Of a DNA stretch of 13,186 bases, positions 1-6,590 are shown piece by piece. Both the position numbers and the translations under genes were made by a program. Numbering within the stretch: the first letter of the stretch is position 1; each line of letters starts with the position of its first letter. The notes under the pieces are model-generated. The model was not told where the DNA came from. It saw only the letters and a list, made by a program, of their open reading frames with translations, and made no database searches. Source of the DNA: an uncultured Verrucomicrobiae bacterium (GTDB taxonomy: Bacteria > Verrucomicrobiota > Verrucomicrobiia > Palsa-1439); contig CALBCO010000200.1 in assembly GCA_937927265.1 (NCBI GenBank), positions 1-13,186 on the forward strand, given 5' to 3'.

Positions 1-134
1 AGCGAACGCACTCGTGGATGAATCGGTTTCGTCGCATTCTGATTCGATGGGAGAAGAAGGCGGACAACTACTTGGCGCTGCTTCACTTCTGTTGCGGCAT
101 CATCACATACCGCTGTGCGGAGGTTTGGGGATAG
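1..134 (+). CDS. IS5-family transposase, C-terminal end (partial)
   Basis: The frame read from base 3 gives 43 residues ending in TAG at 132-134, and its 5' part is outside the window. It contains a run of the form RTHSWMNRFRRILIRWEKK followed by DNYLALLHF. This is the conserved C-terminal signature of IS5-type DDE transposases, where the catalytic Glu normally sits in or just before the 'ERT' that starts this run. The two bases preceding the frame (ag) fit a GAG or AAG codon, so the Glu may be split by the window edge. The stop codon lies inside the terminal repeat. No lesion is visible in this fragment. Confidence 0.85.
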   Translation, partial: RTHSWMNRFRRILIRWEKKADNYLALLHFCCGIITYRCAEVWG

Positions 135-138
135 GCTC
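120..138 (+). repeat. IS5-type right terminal inverted repeat
   Basis: The sequence gaggtttggggataggctc overlaps the transposase stop codon. Its reverse complement starts GAGCCTATCC, a typical IS5-group terminus. The next bases are tta, a plausible 3-bp target duplication, but the partner copy is outside the window. Confidence 0.6.
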
Positions 139-139
139 T

Positions 140-148
140 TAGTAACAG
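140..148 (+). repeat. Probable left target-site duplication of the ISAs1 element
   Basis: The 9 bp tagtaacag directly left of the ISAs1 repeat match 6 of 9 positions with ggttaacag at 2072-2080, directly right of the other repeat. The last six bases (taacag) are identical. ISAs1-family elements make duplications of about 8-10 bp, so this looks like a decayed duplication. Chance similarity cannot be excluded. Confidence 0.4.
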
Positions 149-169
149 CATGGAGAATTCAGGGAATGG
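149..169 (+). repeat. ISAs1 left terminal inverted repeat
   Basis: The left end reads catggagaattcagggaatg and one further g. It pairs with the reverse complement of 2051-2071 (catggcgtattcatggaagg and one g), matching at 17 of 21 positions. Similarity stops right after this, as expected for true element ends. Confidence 0.7.
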
Positions 170-242
170 CATAAAGCGGTGTGTGGCAGCGACTTGATCG
201 TGTTTGCTGCACAACTCGCCCAAAGTGTTTCAGACTGCGGCC

Positions 243-2061
243 ATGAAACACCCTGCGACCGAAGCCACACGGTTGACTGCCGTGCAAATCCAACCGCTCA
301 GTACACCCACCGCTAAAACTCGCGCCCGTCGTCTGCTCGCCCAACATCATTATCTCGGCGATGTGCGCGCCGTCGGCGAGCAACTCTGGTACGCCATCAC
401 CGACGCGCGCCATCGCTGGCTTGGCGTGCTGGTCTTTTGTGCCGCCAGTCGCCGCCTCCGCGCCCGTGATCAGTGGATTGGTTGGTCCGAGGAACAACGC
501 CGCCGGCGCTTGCCGCTGGTCGTCAACAATTGCCGCTTCCTGCTGTTGCCCGACAAAACATTTCCCAATCTCGCCTCGCGTTCGCTGCGCCTCTGCCTCG
601 ACCGGCTCAGCGCCGATTGGCAAACGCGCTACCAACATCCGGTCCTGCTCGTGGAAACATTCGTTGATCCCGAACAGTTCTGCGGCACCGTCTCTACGGC
701 CAGCGGTTGGCAGGAACTCAGTTCCACCGGGGGCTTCGGCCGGGTGCGTCGCGATTTCTATGTCGCCCACGATAAACCCAAACGCCTCTTCGCCCGCGAA
801 CTCGGTCGCCGCGCCCGCCGCCATCTGCAAGCCGACAAACTCAAACCGTCACTGGCCGCCGTCGAAGCCTGCACGCCGCCGCGTTGCACCCGGCGCGTGC
901 CGGAGATTCGCGCGCTGGTCGAGCACCTCAAGGAGTTGCCGGACTATCGCAGCCGCCTCAGCATCTATCCGCTCTGGACGCTGACGGCCATCGTGGTGTT
1001 CGCGCACCTCTGCGATGCGCCGCGCGGCCAGAAAGACCTCGCCAAGTTCGCCATGGGCATGAGCCAGAGTCAACGCCGCGCCCTCGGCGTGCGCCGTTAA
1101 CGCGACGGCTCCTACCCGGCCCCGAGTCAGCCAACCTTCTGCCGGTTCTTGCAGTGCGTGGACGCCGCCGCGCTCGAAGCGACGCTGTTGCGCGTGCAAG
1201 AACAACGGCGCGGCCCCGCGCCCACGGAGGAGTTGATCGTGCTCGACGGTAAACAACCCGCGCAAGGCAGCGGCAGCAGCGTGTTGACGGCGGTCAGCGT
1301 GTCCAGCCAGTATTACCTCGGCAGTGCGACCGTGGACACCAAGACCAACGAGATCCCCGTCGCGCGCGAACGGTTTGCCAAACTGGATCTGGAGGATCGT
1401 CGCGTCAGCCTCGACGCGTTGCACACCCAAGACCAAACCGCGCGCGACTTGTTATGGGAACACGGTGCCGACTACCTGTTCACCGTGAAAGACAACCAAC
1501 CCACGGGGCGACAGAACATCGAGCGGCTTGTGGACGCGCCGCCGGCGCGTTTTTCCCCCTCGGGATACGACGCCGACGCTGGCCGGCAAACGGGAACTCA
1601 ACAAAGGCCAATGGGAAGAACGCATCCTGCGCAGCACCGCTGCCAGTGCCGAAGCGGTGGACTTTGCCGGCGTGGCGCAAGTCGCGTTGCTGCGGCGACA
1701 CCTGCGTCAGCATCGGCCGGAGACGGTGGCGTTGCTGACGAGCCTGCCGCCATCGGAACTCGACGCCACCGCTTGGCTGGCGGCCAACCGGGCCACGTGG
1801 GGCATTGAGAACGGTCTGCACCAACGTCTCGATCAATCGCATCGGGAGGATGAGTGTCGGGTGCGGTTGCCGCGCTCGATGCGGGTGTTGGGGGTGATCC
1901 GGCGGTTCAGCATTAGTTTGTTCATACACTGGCGCAGCCAGCAAAAGAAGCCGCGTCACAAAACCACGACCGACTTCATGGCGGCGATGGATGCCGAATA
2001 CCATCGTACGCCCTGTGTGTGCTGCGTTCCCGTCGCCCCACCTTCCAAACCCCTTCCATGA
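243..2061 (+). pseudogene. ISAs1-family transposase with N-terminal DUF4338 (DruA-like) domain, broken
   Basis: Three segments make one decayed transposase. The first runs from ATG 243 to a TAA at 1098-1100. Residues about 28-215 look like DUF4338, the domain of Druantia DruA, with a LLVETFVDPEQFCGT core and a HDKPKRLF motif. An ISAs1 N-terminal associated region follows (ALVEHLKELPDYRSR, YPLWTL). The same frame resumes after the stop with RDGSYPAPSQPTF, so the TAA is a point lesion inside homologous sequence. The DDE residues are Asp at 1245 (VLDGK), Asp at 1413 (VSLDALH) and Glu at 1807 (WGIEN). The Glu lies in a different frame, because an indel in the T5C5 run at 1550-1559 shifts reading by one base. 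Removing one base there restores RFPPRDTTPTLAGK. A TTG at 204 is a possible earlier start, but ATG 243 fits the domain better. Confidence 0.85.
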
Positions 2062-2071
2062 ATACGCCATG
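2051..2071 (-). repeat. ISAs1 right terminal inverted repeat
   Basis: This is the inverted partner of 149-169, with 17 of 21 positions matching. It contains the last three bases of the transposase frame (tga, 2059-2061). Confidence 0.7.
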
Positions 2072-2080
2072 GGTTAACAG
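2072..2080 (+). repeat. Probable right target-site duplication of the ISAs1 element
   Basis: ggttaacag lies immediately outside the right repeat and matches tagtaacag at 140-148 in 6 of 9 positions, including the last six. Confidence 0.4.
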
Positions 2081-2099
2081 TGTTGGTGACGCAGTCAGT

Positions 2100-2127
2100 T
2101 TGACAGGCGAGGACACGCTCTGCTAAT
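2100..2127 (+). promoter_or_regulatory. Sigma70-like promoter of the korA operon
   Basis: A perfect -35 hexamer TTGACA (2100-2105) is followed after 16 bp by gctaat (2122-2127), which matches the -10 consensus at 4 of 6. A start near 2134 would give a leader of about 60 bases before korA. The promoter lies only 20 bp outside the ISAs1 right end. It therefore belongs to the host gene unless the insertion placed it there. Confidence 0.55.
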
Positions 2128-2130
2128 GTA

Positions 2131-2177
2131 GCCCCTTCGTAAGGGGGCGCCGGTGGCTGATTTAAGGTTGCCGGCGC
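2131..2177 (+). promoter_or_regulatory. Structured 5' leader of korA
   Basis: Two adjacent inverted repeats occupy the leader. ccccttcgtaagggg forms a 6-bp stem with a 3-base loop (2132-2146). gcgccgg (2147-2153) pairs perfectly with ccggcgc (2171-2177) around a 17-base loop. The second stem ends 7 bases before the GGAG ribosome binding site at 2185-2188. No U-run follows, so a classical terminator is unlikely. A role in expression is inference only. Confidence 0.35.
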
Positions 2178-2195
2178 TATTTCTGGAGAACACGC

Positions 2196-4034
2196 ATGAA
2201 CAACGGCGGGTTGACGAATTCGAGAGAAGATGCCGGGGCAGTGGCCGCTGCGCGGGGCAATCAGGTTTCCGATGTTGTGATCCGCTTGGCCGGCAACTCG
2301 CAGGATGGCATCCAAGCCATCGGCGGGTTTCTCGCCCGGTTGGCGGGGCGGACGGACAAGGATGTGATGACGTTCATGACGATTCCGGCCACGATTTCGG
2401 GCGGCCCCAGTATTTTTCAGGTACGCCTGGGTACGGGCGAGGTGCTGAGTCCAGGCGATGACGTGGATGTGTTGGTCGCGTTCTATCAACATTCGTACCA
2501 AGACCACCTCCCGACACTGCGCGAGGGGGGGATTCTGTTGTACGACAGCGACCACGTGAAGCCGAACCATGAGGAACACCGGTACCGGGCGATTGGCGTG
2601 CCGATCACCAGCCGGACGGTGGAAGCCATCGGCGGCACCGCGCGCGACAAGGGCAAGAACATGTTCGTGCTTGGGCTGCTGGCGCGGATGTACGACCTCG
2701 ATGTGGCGAAGCTCGAAACGATGTTGCGGGCCTACTACCAAGGCAAGAGCGAAGACGTGGTGCGCAATGTGTTGTTGGCCTTCAACGCCGGCTACAGTTA
2801 CAACCTTAGCCAGACGTTTTCTTTTACGACGAGCGCGGTGGCCATCCGCGGCGGACAGGTGGTCACCGACGGCAATCAGGCGATTGCCTATGGAGCGCTG
2901 GCGGCAGGAGTACGGTTCGGCGCGGCGTATCCGATCACGCCGTGGACAAGCATCATGGAGATTTTACGCGCGGAGCTGCCGAAGTACGGGGGGATCTTTG
3001 TGCAGGCCGAAGACGAACTGGCGGCAGTCGCCATGGCGTGCGGCGCTTCCTATGCCGGCCGGGTGGCGTTGACCGGCAGTTCCGGACCGGGGTTGTCGCT
3101 CAAATCGGAGGCTATCGGTTGGGCGGTGATGGCGGAAATCCCGTTGGTGATTGTGGACGTACAGCGCGGCGGGCCGGCAACGGGGCTGCCTACCAATGTC
3201 GAGCAAAGCGATCTGAACATCGCCCGGTATGGGAGTCATGGCGATTGCCCTCGCATTGTCATTGCCCCGTGCTCGGTACCGGATTGTTTTTACACGACCA
3301 TTGAGGCGGTCAATCTCGCCCGACAATACAACGTACCGGTGATTGTGCTCAGCGATCAGGCGTTGGCTACGCGGGTTGAGGCTTGGCCAATGCCAGACTT
3401 TGCCAAGTTGGTGCAGGAGTTGCCACTGGACCTGTCGCCGCGCGGCCCGGATTTCCGTCCTTATGCCGACACGCCAGACGGCATCGCGCAACACGCGCCG
3501 CCGGGCACGCCAATGGTAGATGGCAAATATCCCATTGTGACCGGCTTGGAACATGATGAGTACGGTCACCCGGCCAATCGCCCGGCCAATCACGCCCTGA
3601 TGGTGGCCAAACGCCGTCGCAAACTGAAGGTCTTGGAGGCGAAACTACCGAAACCAGAACTCTACGGCCCGCCCGAAGGCGATGTTTTGTTGATTGGCTG
3701 GGGATCGGTGCGCGGGGTGATTCAAGAAACTGTGGATCGTGCGCGGGCGGCAGGCGAGCGCGTCAGCGCGGCACATTTGCGGTACCTGATGCCGTTGCAG
3801 CCGGGGCTGAAGGAATTGATGGGCGGCTTCCAGCGGGTGTTTGTGGTGGAACTGAACGACGCCGGCATGTATGGCTATGGTCAGTTGGCGGGGATTTTGC
3901 GGGCGAGTTTCTGCGACCCGAAGATTCAGGGGATCAACAAGACGGACGGTCTGACATTCAAGACGCGGGAGATCTTACAGATCATGCGCGAGAAAATACA
4001 AACCCAACTTGCCCCGGCTGCTGCTGGGGCGTGA
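2196..4034 (+). CDS. korA: 2-oxoacid:ferredoxin oxidoreductase, fused gamma-alpha subunit (KorA)
   Basis: This is the catalytic partner of KorB in a thiamine-diphosphate enzyme that interconverts 2-oxoglutarate (or a related 2-oxoacid) plus CoA with acyl-CoA, CO2 and reduced ferredoxin in the cytoplasm. The 612-residue product has a gamma domain at about residues 24-215. The alpha pyrimidine-binding domain follows from about 215, with YPITP (245-249), an acidic EDE (272-274), SGPGLSLK (296-303) and QRGGPATGLPT (323-333). A C-terminal transketolase-like domain covers about 440-600. The SGPGLSLK and QRGGPATGLPT forms are typical of KorA-type enzymes. GGAG at 2185-2188 supports the ATG at 2196. 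korB follows after 14 bp. Substrate choice between 2-oxoglutarate and other 2-oxoacids cannot be settled by eye. No separate ferredoxin (delta) subunit lies next to it. Confidence 0.93.
   Translation: MNNGGLTNSREDAGAVAAARGNQVSDVVIRLAGNSQDGIQAIGGFLARLAGRTDKDVMTFMTIPATISGGPSIFQVRLGTGEVLSPGDDVDVLVAFYQHSYQDHLPTLREGGILLYDSDHVKPNHEEHRYRAIGVPITSRTVEAIGGTARDKGKNMFVLGLLARMYDLDVAKLETMLRAYYQGKSEDVVRNVLLAFNAGYSYNLSQTFSFTTSAVAIRGGQVVTDGNQAIAYGALAAGVRFGAAYPITPWTSIMEILRAELPKYGGIFVQAEDELAAVAMACGASYAGRVALTGSSGPGLSLKSEAIGWAVMAEIPLVIVDVQRGGPATGLPTNVEQSDLNIARYGSHGDCPRIVIAPCSVPDCFYTTIEAVNLARQYNVPVIVLSDQALATRVEAWPMPDFAKLVQELPLDLSPRGPDFRPYADTPDGIAQHAPPGTPMVDGKYPIVTGLEHDEYGHPANRPANHALMVAKRRRKLKVLEAKLPKPELYGPPEGDVLLIGWGSVRGVIQETVDRARAAGERVSAAHLRYLMPLQPGLKELMGGFQRVFVVELNDAGMYGYGQLAGILRASFCDPKIQGINKTDGLTFKTREILQIMREKIQTQLAPAAAGA
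3569..3592 (+). repeat. Two tandem 12-bp units inside korA
   Basis: cccggccaatcg is followed directly by cccggccaatca, encoding PANR-PANH just after the conserved TGLEHDEYGH segment. The repeat is in frame and looks like a small duplication in a surface loop. Confidence 0.6.
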
Positions 4035-4048
4035 AAGGAGCATTGACG

Positions 4049-4951
4049 ATGACTACGGAAATGGCGACCCTGCCAGCCCCGCCGGCCCGATATACCAAGA
4101 AAGATTTGGTGGCTGACCACCCGACTTGGTGTCCGGGCTGTGGCGACTTCAGTATCCTCTCGACCTATTTCAAGTTGATGGAGAAATTGCAGGTACCGCA
4201 CGAGAAAATCACGAGCGTTGCCGGGATTGGCTGTTCATCGCGATTTCCGTATTTTGTGAACGCCCACGGCGCGCATTTTCTGCACGGGCGCGGCGTGCCG
4301 TTCGCCACCGGCATTTCGCTGACTCGCCCCGACCTGCACGTGTTCATGTTTGGCGGCGATGGTGATGCATTTTCGATCGGCGGGAATCATCTTGACCACG
4401 CCGCCCGCAAAAACATCCGGATGACTTACGTAATCATGGATAATCAGGTCTATGGGCTAACCAAGAAACAAACCTCGCCCACGTCGCCGCAGGGTTTCAG
4501 GTCGAAGACTGACCCGACCGGCAACATTGACCAGCCAATCAATCCGATAAAAAAGGTCATCGCGGCTGGGGCGACCTTCGTGGCGCGGACGCATTCGCAT
4601 CTGCCAAACCACGTGGCGGAGATGATGGAGCGAGCCATCCAGCACGACGGGTTTTCCGTGATCGAATGCTTAAGCGAGTGTTCCGAATTCTATCCAGCCG
4701 CTTTCGATGGGGCCAATCCACGCAAGGGTGGCACTTTTCAGTTGGTCCCGGCGGATCACGATGTGACCGACGAACTGGCAGCGTACCGGTTGGCGATGTC
4801 GCCATTTCCCGGTTATTTCGGCGTGTTTTACCAGGTCCAGCGCCCAACCAAGAATGCGCTGGAGGCCCAATTAATTGCTGATGCGCAGGCTCGTGTCAAA
4901 AACGCCTCCCCAACAGAGTTATTGACACAGACGTTTGAACGGTTCAAATAG
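4049..4951 (+). CDS. korB: 2-oxoacid:ferredoxin oxidoreductase, beta subunit (KorB)
   Basis: This subunit carries the thiamine diphosphate and the [4Fe-4S] cluster that passes electrons to ferredoxin. The 300-residue product contains WCPGCG (27-32), GIGCSSR (59-65), the diphosphate/Mg site GGDGDAFSIGGNH (102-114) and DNQVYGLTKKQTSPTS (131-146). Cys28, Cys31, Cys62 and Cys211 (in ECLSEC) are the likely cluster ligands by comparison with the family. The length is normal. A GTG at 4031 would start further upstream, but it overlaps korA and lies before the AAAGGAG at 4034-4040. That site is 8 bases from ATG 4049, so 4049 is chosen. The next gene begins 6 bp after the stop. Confidence 0.93.
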   Translation: MTTEMATLPAPPARYTKKDLVADHPTWCPGCGDFSILSTYFKLMEKLQVPHEKITSVAGIGCSSRFPYFVNAHGAHFLHGRGVPFATGISLTRPDLHVFMFGGDGDAFSIGGNHLDHAARKNIRMTYVIMDNQVYGLTKKQTSPTSPQGFRSKTDPTGNIDQPINPIKKVIAAGATFVARTHSHLPNHVAEMMERAIQHDGFSVIECLSECSEFYPAAFDGANPRKGGTFQLVPADHDVTDELAAYRLAMSPFPGYFGVFYQVQRPTKNALEAQLIADAQARVKNASPTELLTQTFERFK

Positions 4952-4957
4952 AGAGCC

Positions 4958-5794
4958 ATGCACAAACTGCCACACACTATCGGATTGGCGGTCGCCTTGC
5001 TGACCGTGGTTGAGGCGAGCGCCTTGGCTGATGTCATTCGCACCCGTACCCGTGAAATCACGGGTACGATTGTTCGTGTTGAAGGTGACAGCATTGTTGT
5101 CCGACTTGAGGCAGGTGAGATCCGTGTGCCACGCGCAGAAGTGGTTGGGGTGACGGTGAATCAACCGCCTGAGGTGGTAGCCGGTTTCAACGCGCTCAAG
5201 GTCGGTCAATTCCGCGAGGCCGTGGCGGCGCTGAAGCCAATCGTGGACCGTTACGGGGGCTTGCCCGTGCCCTGGGTGGAAGAAGCAGCACTGCGGATCG
5301 GCGACGCCTATCTCGGTCTCAAGGATGATGTACGCGCGCGCTCAAGTTATGAAGCATTTGCCAAGCTTTATCCCCAGTCGGCGGCTGCACCCGCGCTCAG
5401 CGTGAAGACGGCGCGGCTCTTGCAGCGACAGGGGAAACATGCGGAGGCTTTAGGGGTCACACAAGCGTTTCTTGACCCCCTTTTGAAGAAGGAGCCACTG
5501 ACGGAGGCACAGAAGGCGGCGGTGGCCGAAGCGCTCGTGGTACAAGGCGACAGCTTGGCAGCCACCGGTCAACTGGCTCAGGCACTCGACAGTTACTTGC
5601 TGGTGGTCACGCTGTTTGATAGCGTCGAAACCATCACCGCCGAGGCAACCTTGAAAGCGGGGCAGATGTTTGAACAATTAAAGAACATCAAGCGGGCGCG
5701 GGATTTGTATGAAGATGTGGCTCGTCTCTTCCCGCAAAGCGAGTTTGTGAAGCCTGCCCAAGCTCGGTTGGCCGCGTTGGCGGGAGTGAAATGA
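4958..5794 (+). CDS. Secreted tetratricopeptide-repeat protein of unknown function
   Basis: The 278-residue product begins with a signal peptide, likely cut after SALA at residue 24. Residues about 25-70 form a small beta-rich segment (ITGTIVRVEGDSIVVRL, then EIRVPRAEVVGV). The same kind of segment precedes TPRs in other envelope proteins. From about residue 75 to the end, helical pairs have TPR character, such as AALRIGDAYLGLKDDVRARSSY and KNIKRARDLYEDVARLFPQS, reminiscent of CpoB/YbgF or BamD-like proteins. It probably acts in the periplasm as a scaffold. Its position between korB (6-bp gap) and uppP (4-bp overlap) makes an envelope role plausible but unproven. No lipobox is seen. A strong inverted repeat lies in codons 29-37. 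Confidence 0.8.
   Translation: MHKLPHTIGLAVALLTVVEASALADVIRTRTREITGTIVRVEGDSIVVRLEAGEIRVPRAEVVGVTVNQPPEVVAGFNALKVGQFREAVAALKPIVDRYGGLPVPWVEEAALRIGDAYLGLKDDVRARSSYEAFAKLYPQSAAAPALSVKTARLLQRQGKHAEALGVTQAFLDPLLKKEPLTEAQKAAVAEALVVQGDSLAATGQLAQALDSYLLVVTLFDSVETITAEATLKAGQMFEQLKNIKRARDLYEDVARLFPQSEFVKPAQARLAALAGVK
5045..5068 (+). repeat. Perfect 10-bp inverted repeat with 4-base loop
   Basis: cgtacccgtg (5045-5054) and cacgggtacg (5059-5068) are exact reverse complements around the loop aaat. It lies about 90 bases into the TPR gene, where it encodes part of RTRTREITGT. There is no following T-run. It would form a stable hairpin in the message or a cruciform/protein-binding site in DNA. Confidence 0.75.
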
Positions 5795-6588
5795 CGCTTG
5801 GGCAAGCGGTGGCACTCGGCGTTGTTCAGGGACTGACTGAGTACCTGCCGATCAGCAGTACCGCTCATCTGCAGATCGTCCCTGCTCTTCTGCGGTGGGG
5901 AAATCCCAGTCTGGCCTTCAAGGCCGTGATTCAACTCGGCACTCTCGCGGCGGTCTTTTGGTATTTTCGCGCGGATATCGGACGGATTCTGCGCGACACT
6001 TGGCGCGGACAAAGTCAGCTCGGCTGGATGATTGGCGTCGGCACAATCCCCGTGGTGGTGGCTGGCGTGGCATTCAAGAAGCGGATTGAATGGATGAACG
6101 AATCGGTGCTGGTGATGGCGCTGGCGTTGATCGGGTTGGCGCTGGTGTTAGCCGTCGCGGAGTGGGCAGAAAAACGCCGTCGCGGTCTGCGTGACATGGG
6201 GCAGGCGGGTTGGCGTGATGCGATTGTCGTTGGCTGTGCGCAGGCGGTGGCGCTGATTCCCGGCTCGTCGCGGTCGGGCTGCACGATTGCTGGTGGATTG
6301 TTTTGCGGGCTGACGCGCGAGGCGGCAGCGCGGTTTTCTTTTTTGTTGTCGTTGCCTGCAATTTTAGCGGCGGGGGTGTTTCAGTTGCGGGACCTGCCGC
6401 TGGCCAACCGCGAGGAGATGCTCAACCTGGTCGTGGCCACCGCGGTGTCCTTTGTGGTCGGTTATGCTTCGATTGCTTGGTTGTTAGGCTATCTGCGCCG
6501 ACACACGATGTGGTTGTTCATCTGGTACCGTCTGGTGCTGGGTGCGGTGCTGCTTGCGTTGCTGTGGGCCGGTGCGCTAAAAGCGTAG
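5791..6588 (+). CDS. uppP: Undecaprenyl-diphosphate phosphatase (UppP/BacA)
   Basis: This integral inner-membrane enzyme dephosphorylates undecaprenyl diphosphate to recycle the lipid carrier for peptidoglycan and other envelope polymers. It often confers bacitracin tolerance. The 265-residue product has both family signatures. The first is QGLTEYLPISSTAHL (13-27), with the Q/ExxxE acidic motif. The second is PGSSRSG (157-163), with the catalytic Arg161. About seven hydrophobic segments are visible, and the length is typical. The ATG overlaps the TPR gene's TGA (ATGA), and GGGAG at 5782-5786 lies just upstream. The phosphohexomutase gene starts 2 bp after the stop. Confidence 0.95.
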   Translation: MTLGQAVALGVVQGLTEYLPISSTAHLQIVPALLRWGNPSLAFKAVIQLGTLAAVFWYFRADIGRILRDTWRGQSQLGWMIGVGTIPVVVAGVAFKKRIEWMNESVLVMALALIGLALVLAVAEWAEKRRRGLRDMGQAGWRDAIVVGCAQAVALIPGSSRSGCTIAGGLFCGLTREAAARFSFLLSLPAILAAGVFQLRDLPLANREEMLNLVVATAVSFVVGYASIAWLLGYLRRHTMWLFIWYRLVLGAVLLALLWAGALKA

Positions 6589-6590
6589 GT

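Larger units (their letters stand above)
1..138 (+). mobile_element. Right end of an IS5-family insertion sequence (partial)
   Basis: The window opens inside an insertion sequence. It contains the last 43 codons of the transposase and the right terminal repeat. Read on the minus strand, the end begins GAGCCTATCCCCAAA, which resembles terminal repeats of IS5-group elements. The left end lies outside the window, so completeness and activity cannot be judged. The element stops 10 bp before the left repeat of the neighbouring ISAs1-type element. Confidence 0.75.
149..2071 (+). mobile_element. Dead ISAs1-family insertion sequence with a DUF4338-transposase fusion
   Basis: This 1,923-bp element is bounded by 21-bp imperfect inverted repeats (17 of 21 positions match) and filled by one transposase reading frame. 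The frame starts about 95 bp inside the left end, and its stop codon lies within the right repeat. Both ends are present, but the gene carries an in-frame stop and a frameshift, so the copy should not move by its own enzyme. It could still be mobilised in trans if a healthy relative exists in the genome. It sits directly upstream of the korA promoter. Confidence 0.8.

Noticed and set aside
243..1100. A Druantia anti-phage system
   Set aside because: Only a DruA-like domain is present, fused to a transposase and broken. No helicase or other Druantia partner gene lies nearby, and the element has ISAs1 ends.
849..1436. Minus-strand open frame opposite the ISAs1 transposase
   Set aside because: The plus strand encodes recognisable transposase motifs across it, and the minus-strand product shows no family features.
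4031..4048. GTG at 4031 as the korB start
   Set aside because: The Shine-Dalgarno AAAGGAG at 4034-4040 lies downstream of it and is well placed for ATG 4049. The extra residues are not part of the conserved subunit.
6303..6590. Upstream extension of the phosphohexomutase frame
   Set aside because: It lies inside uppP in another frame. The conserved mutase N-terminus begins at ATG 6591.
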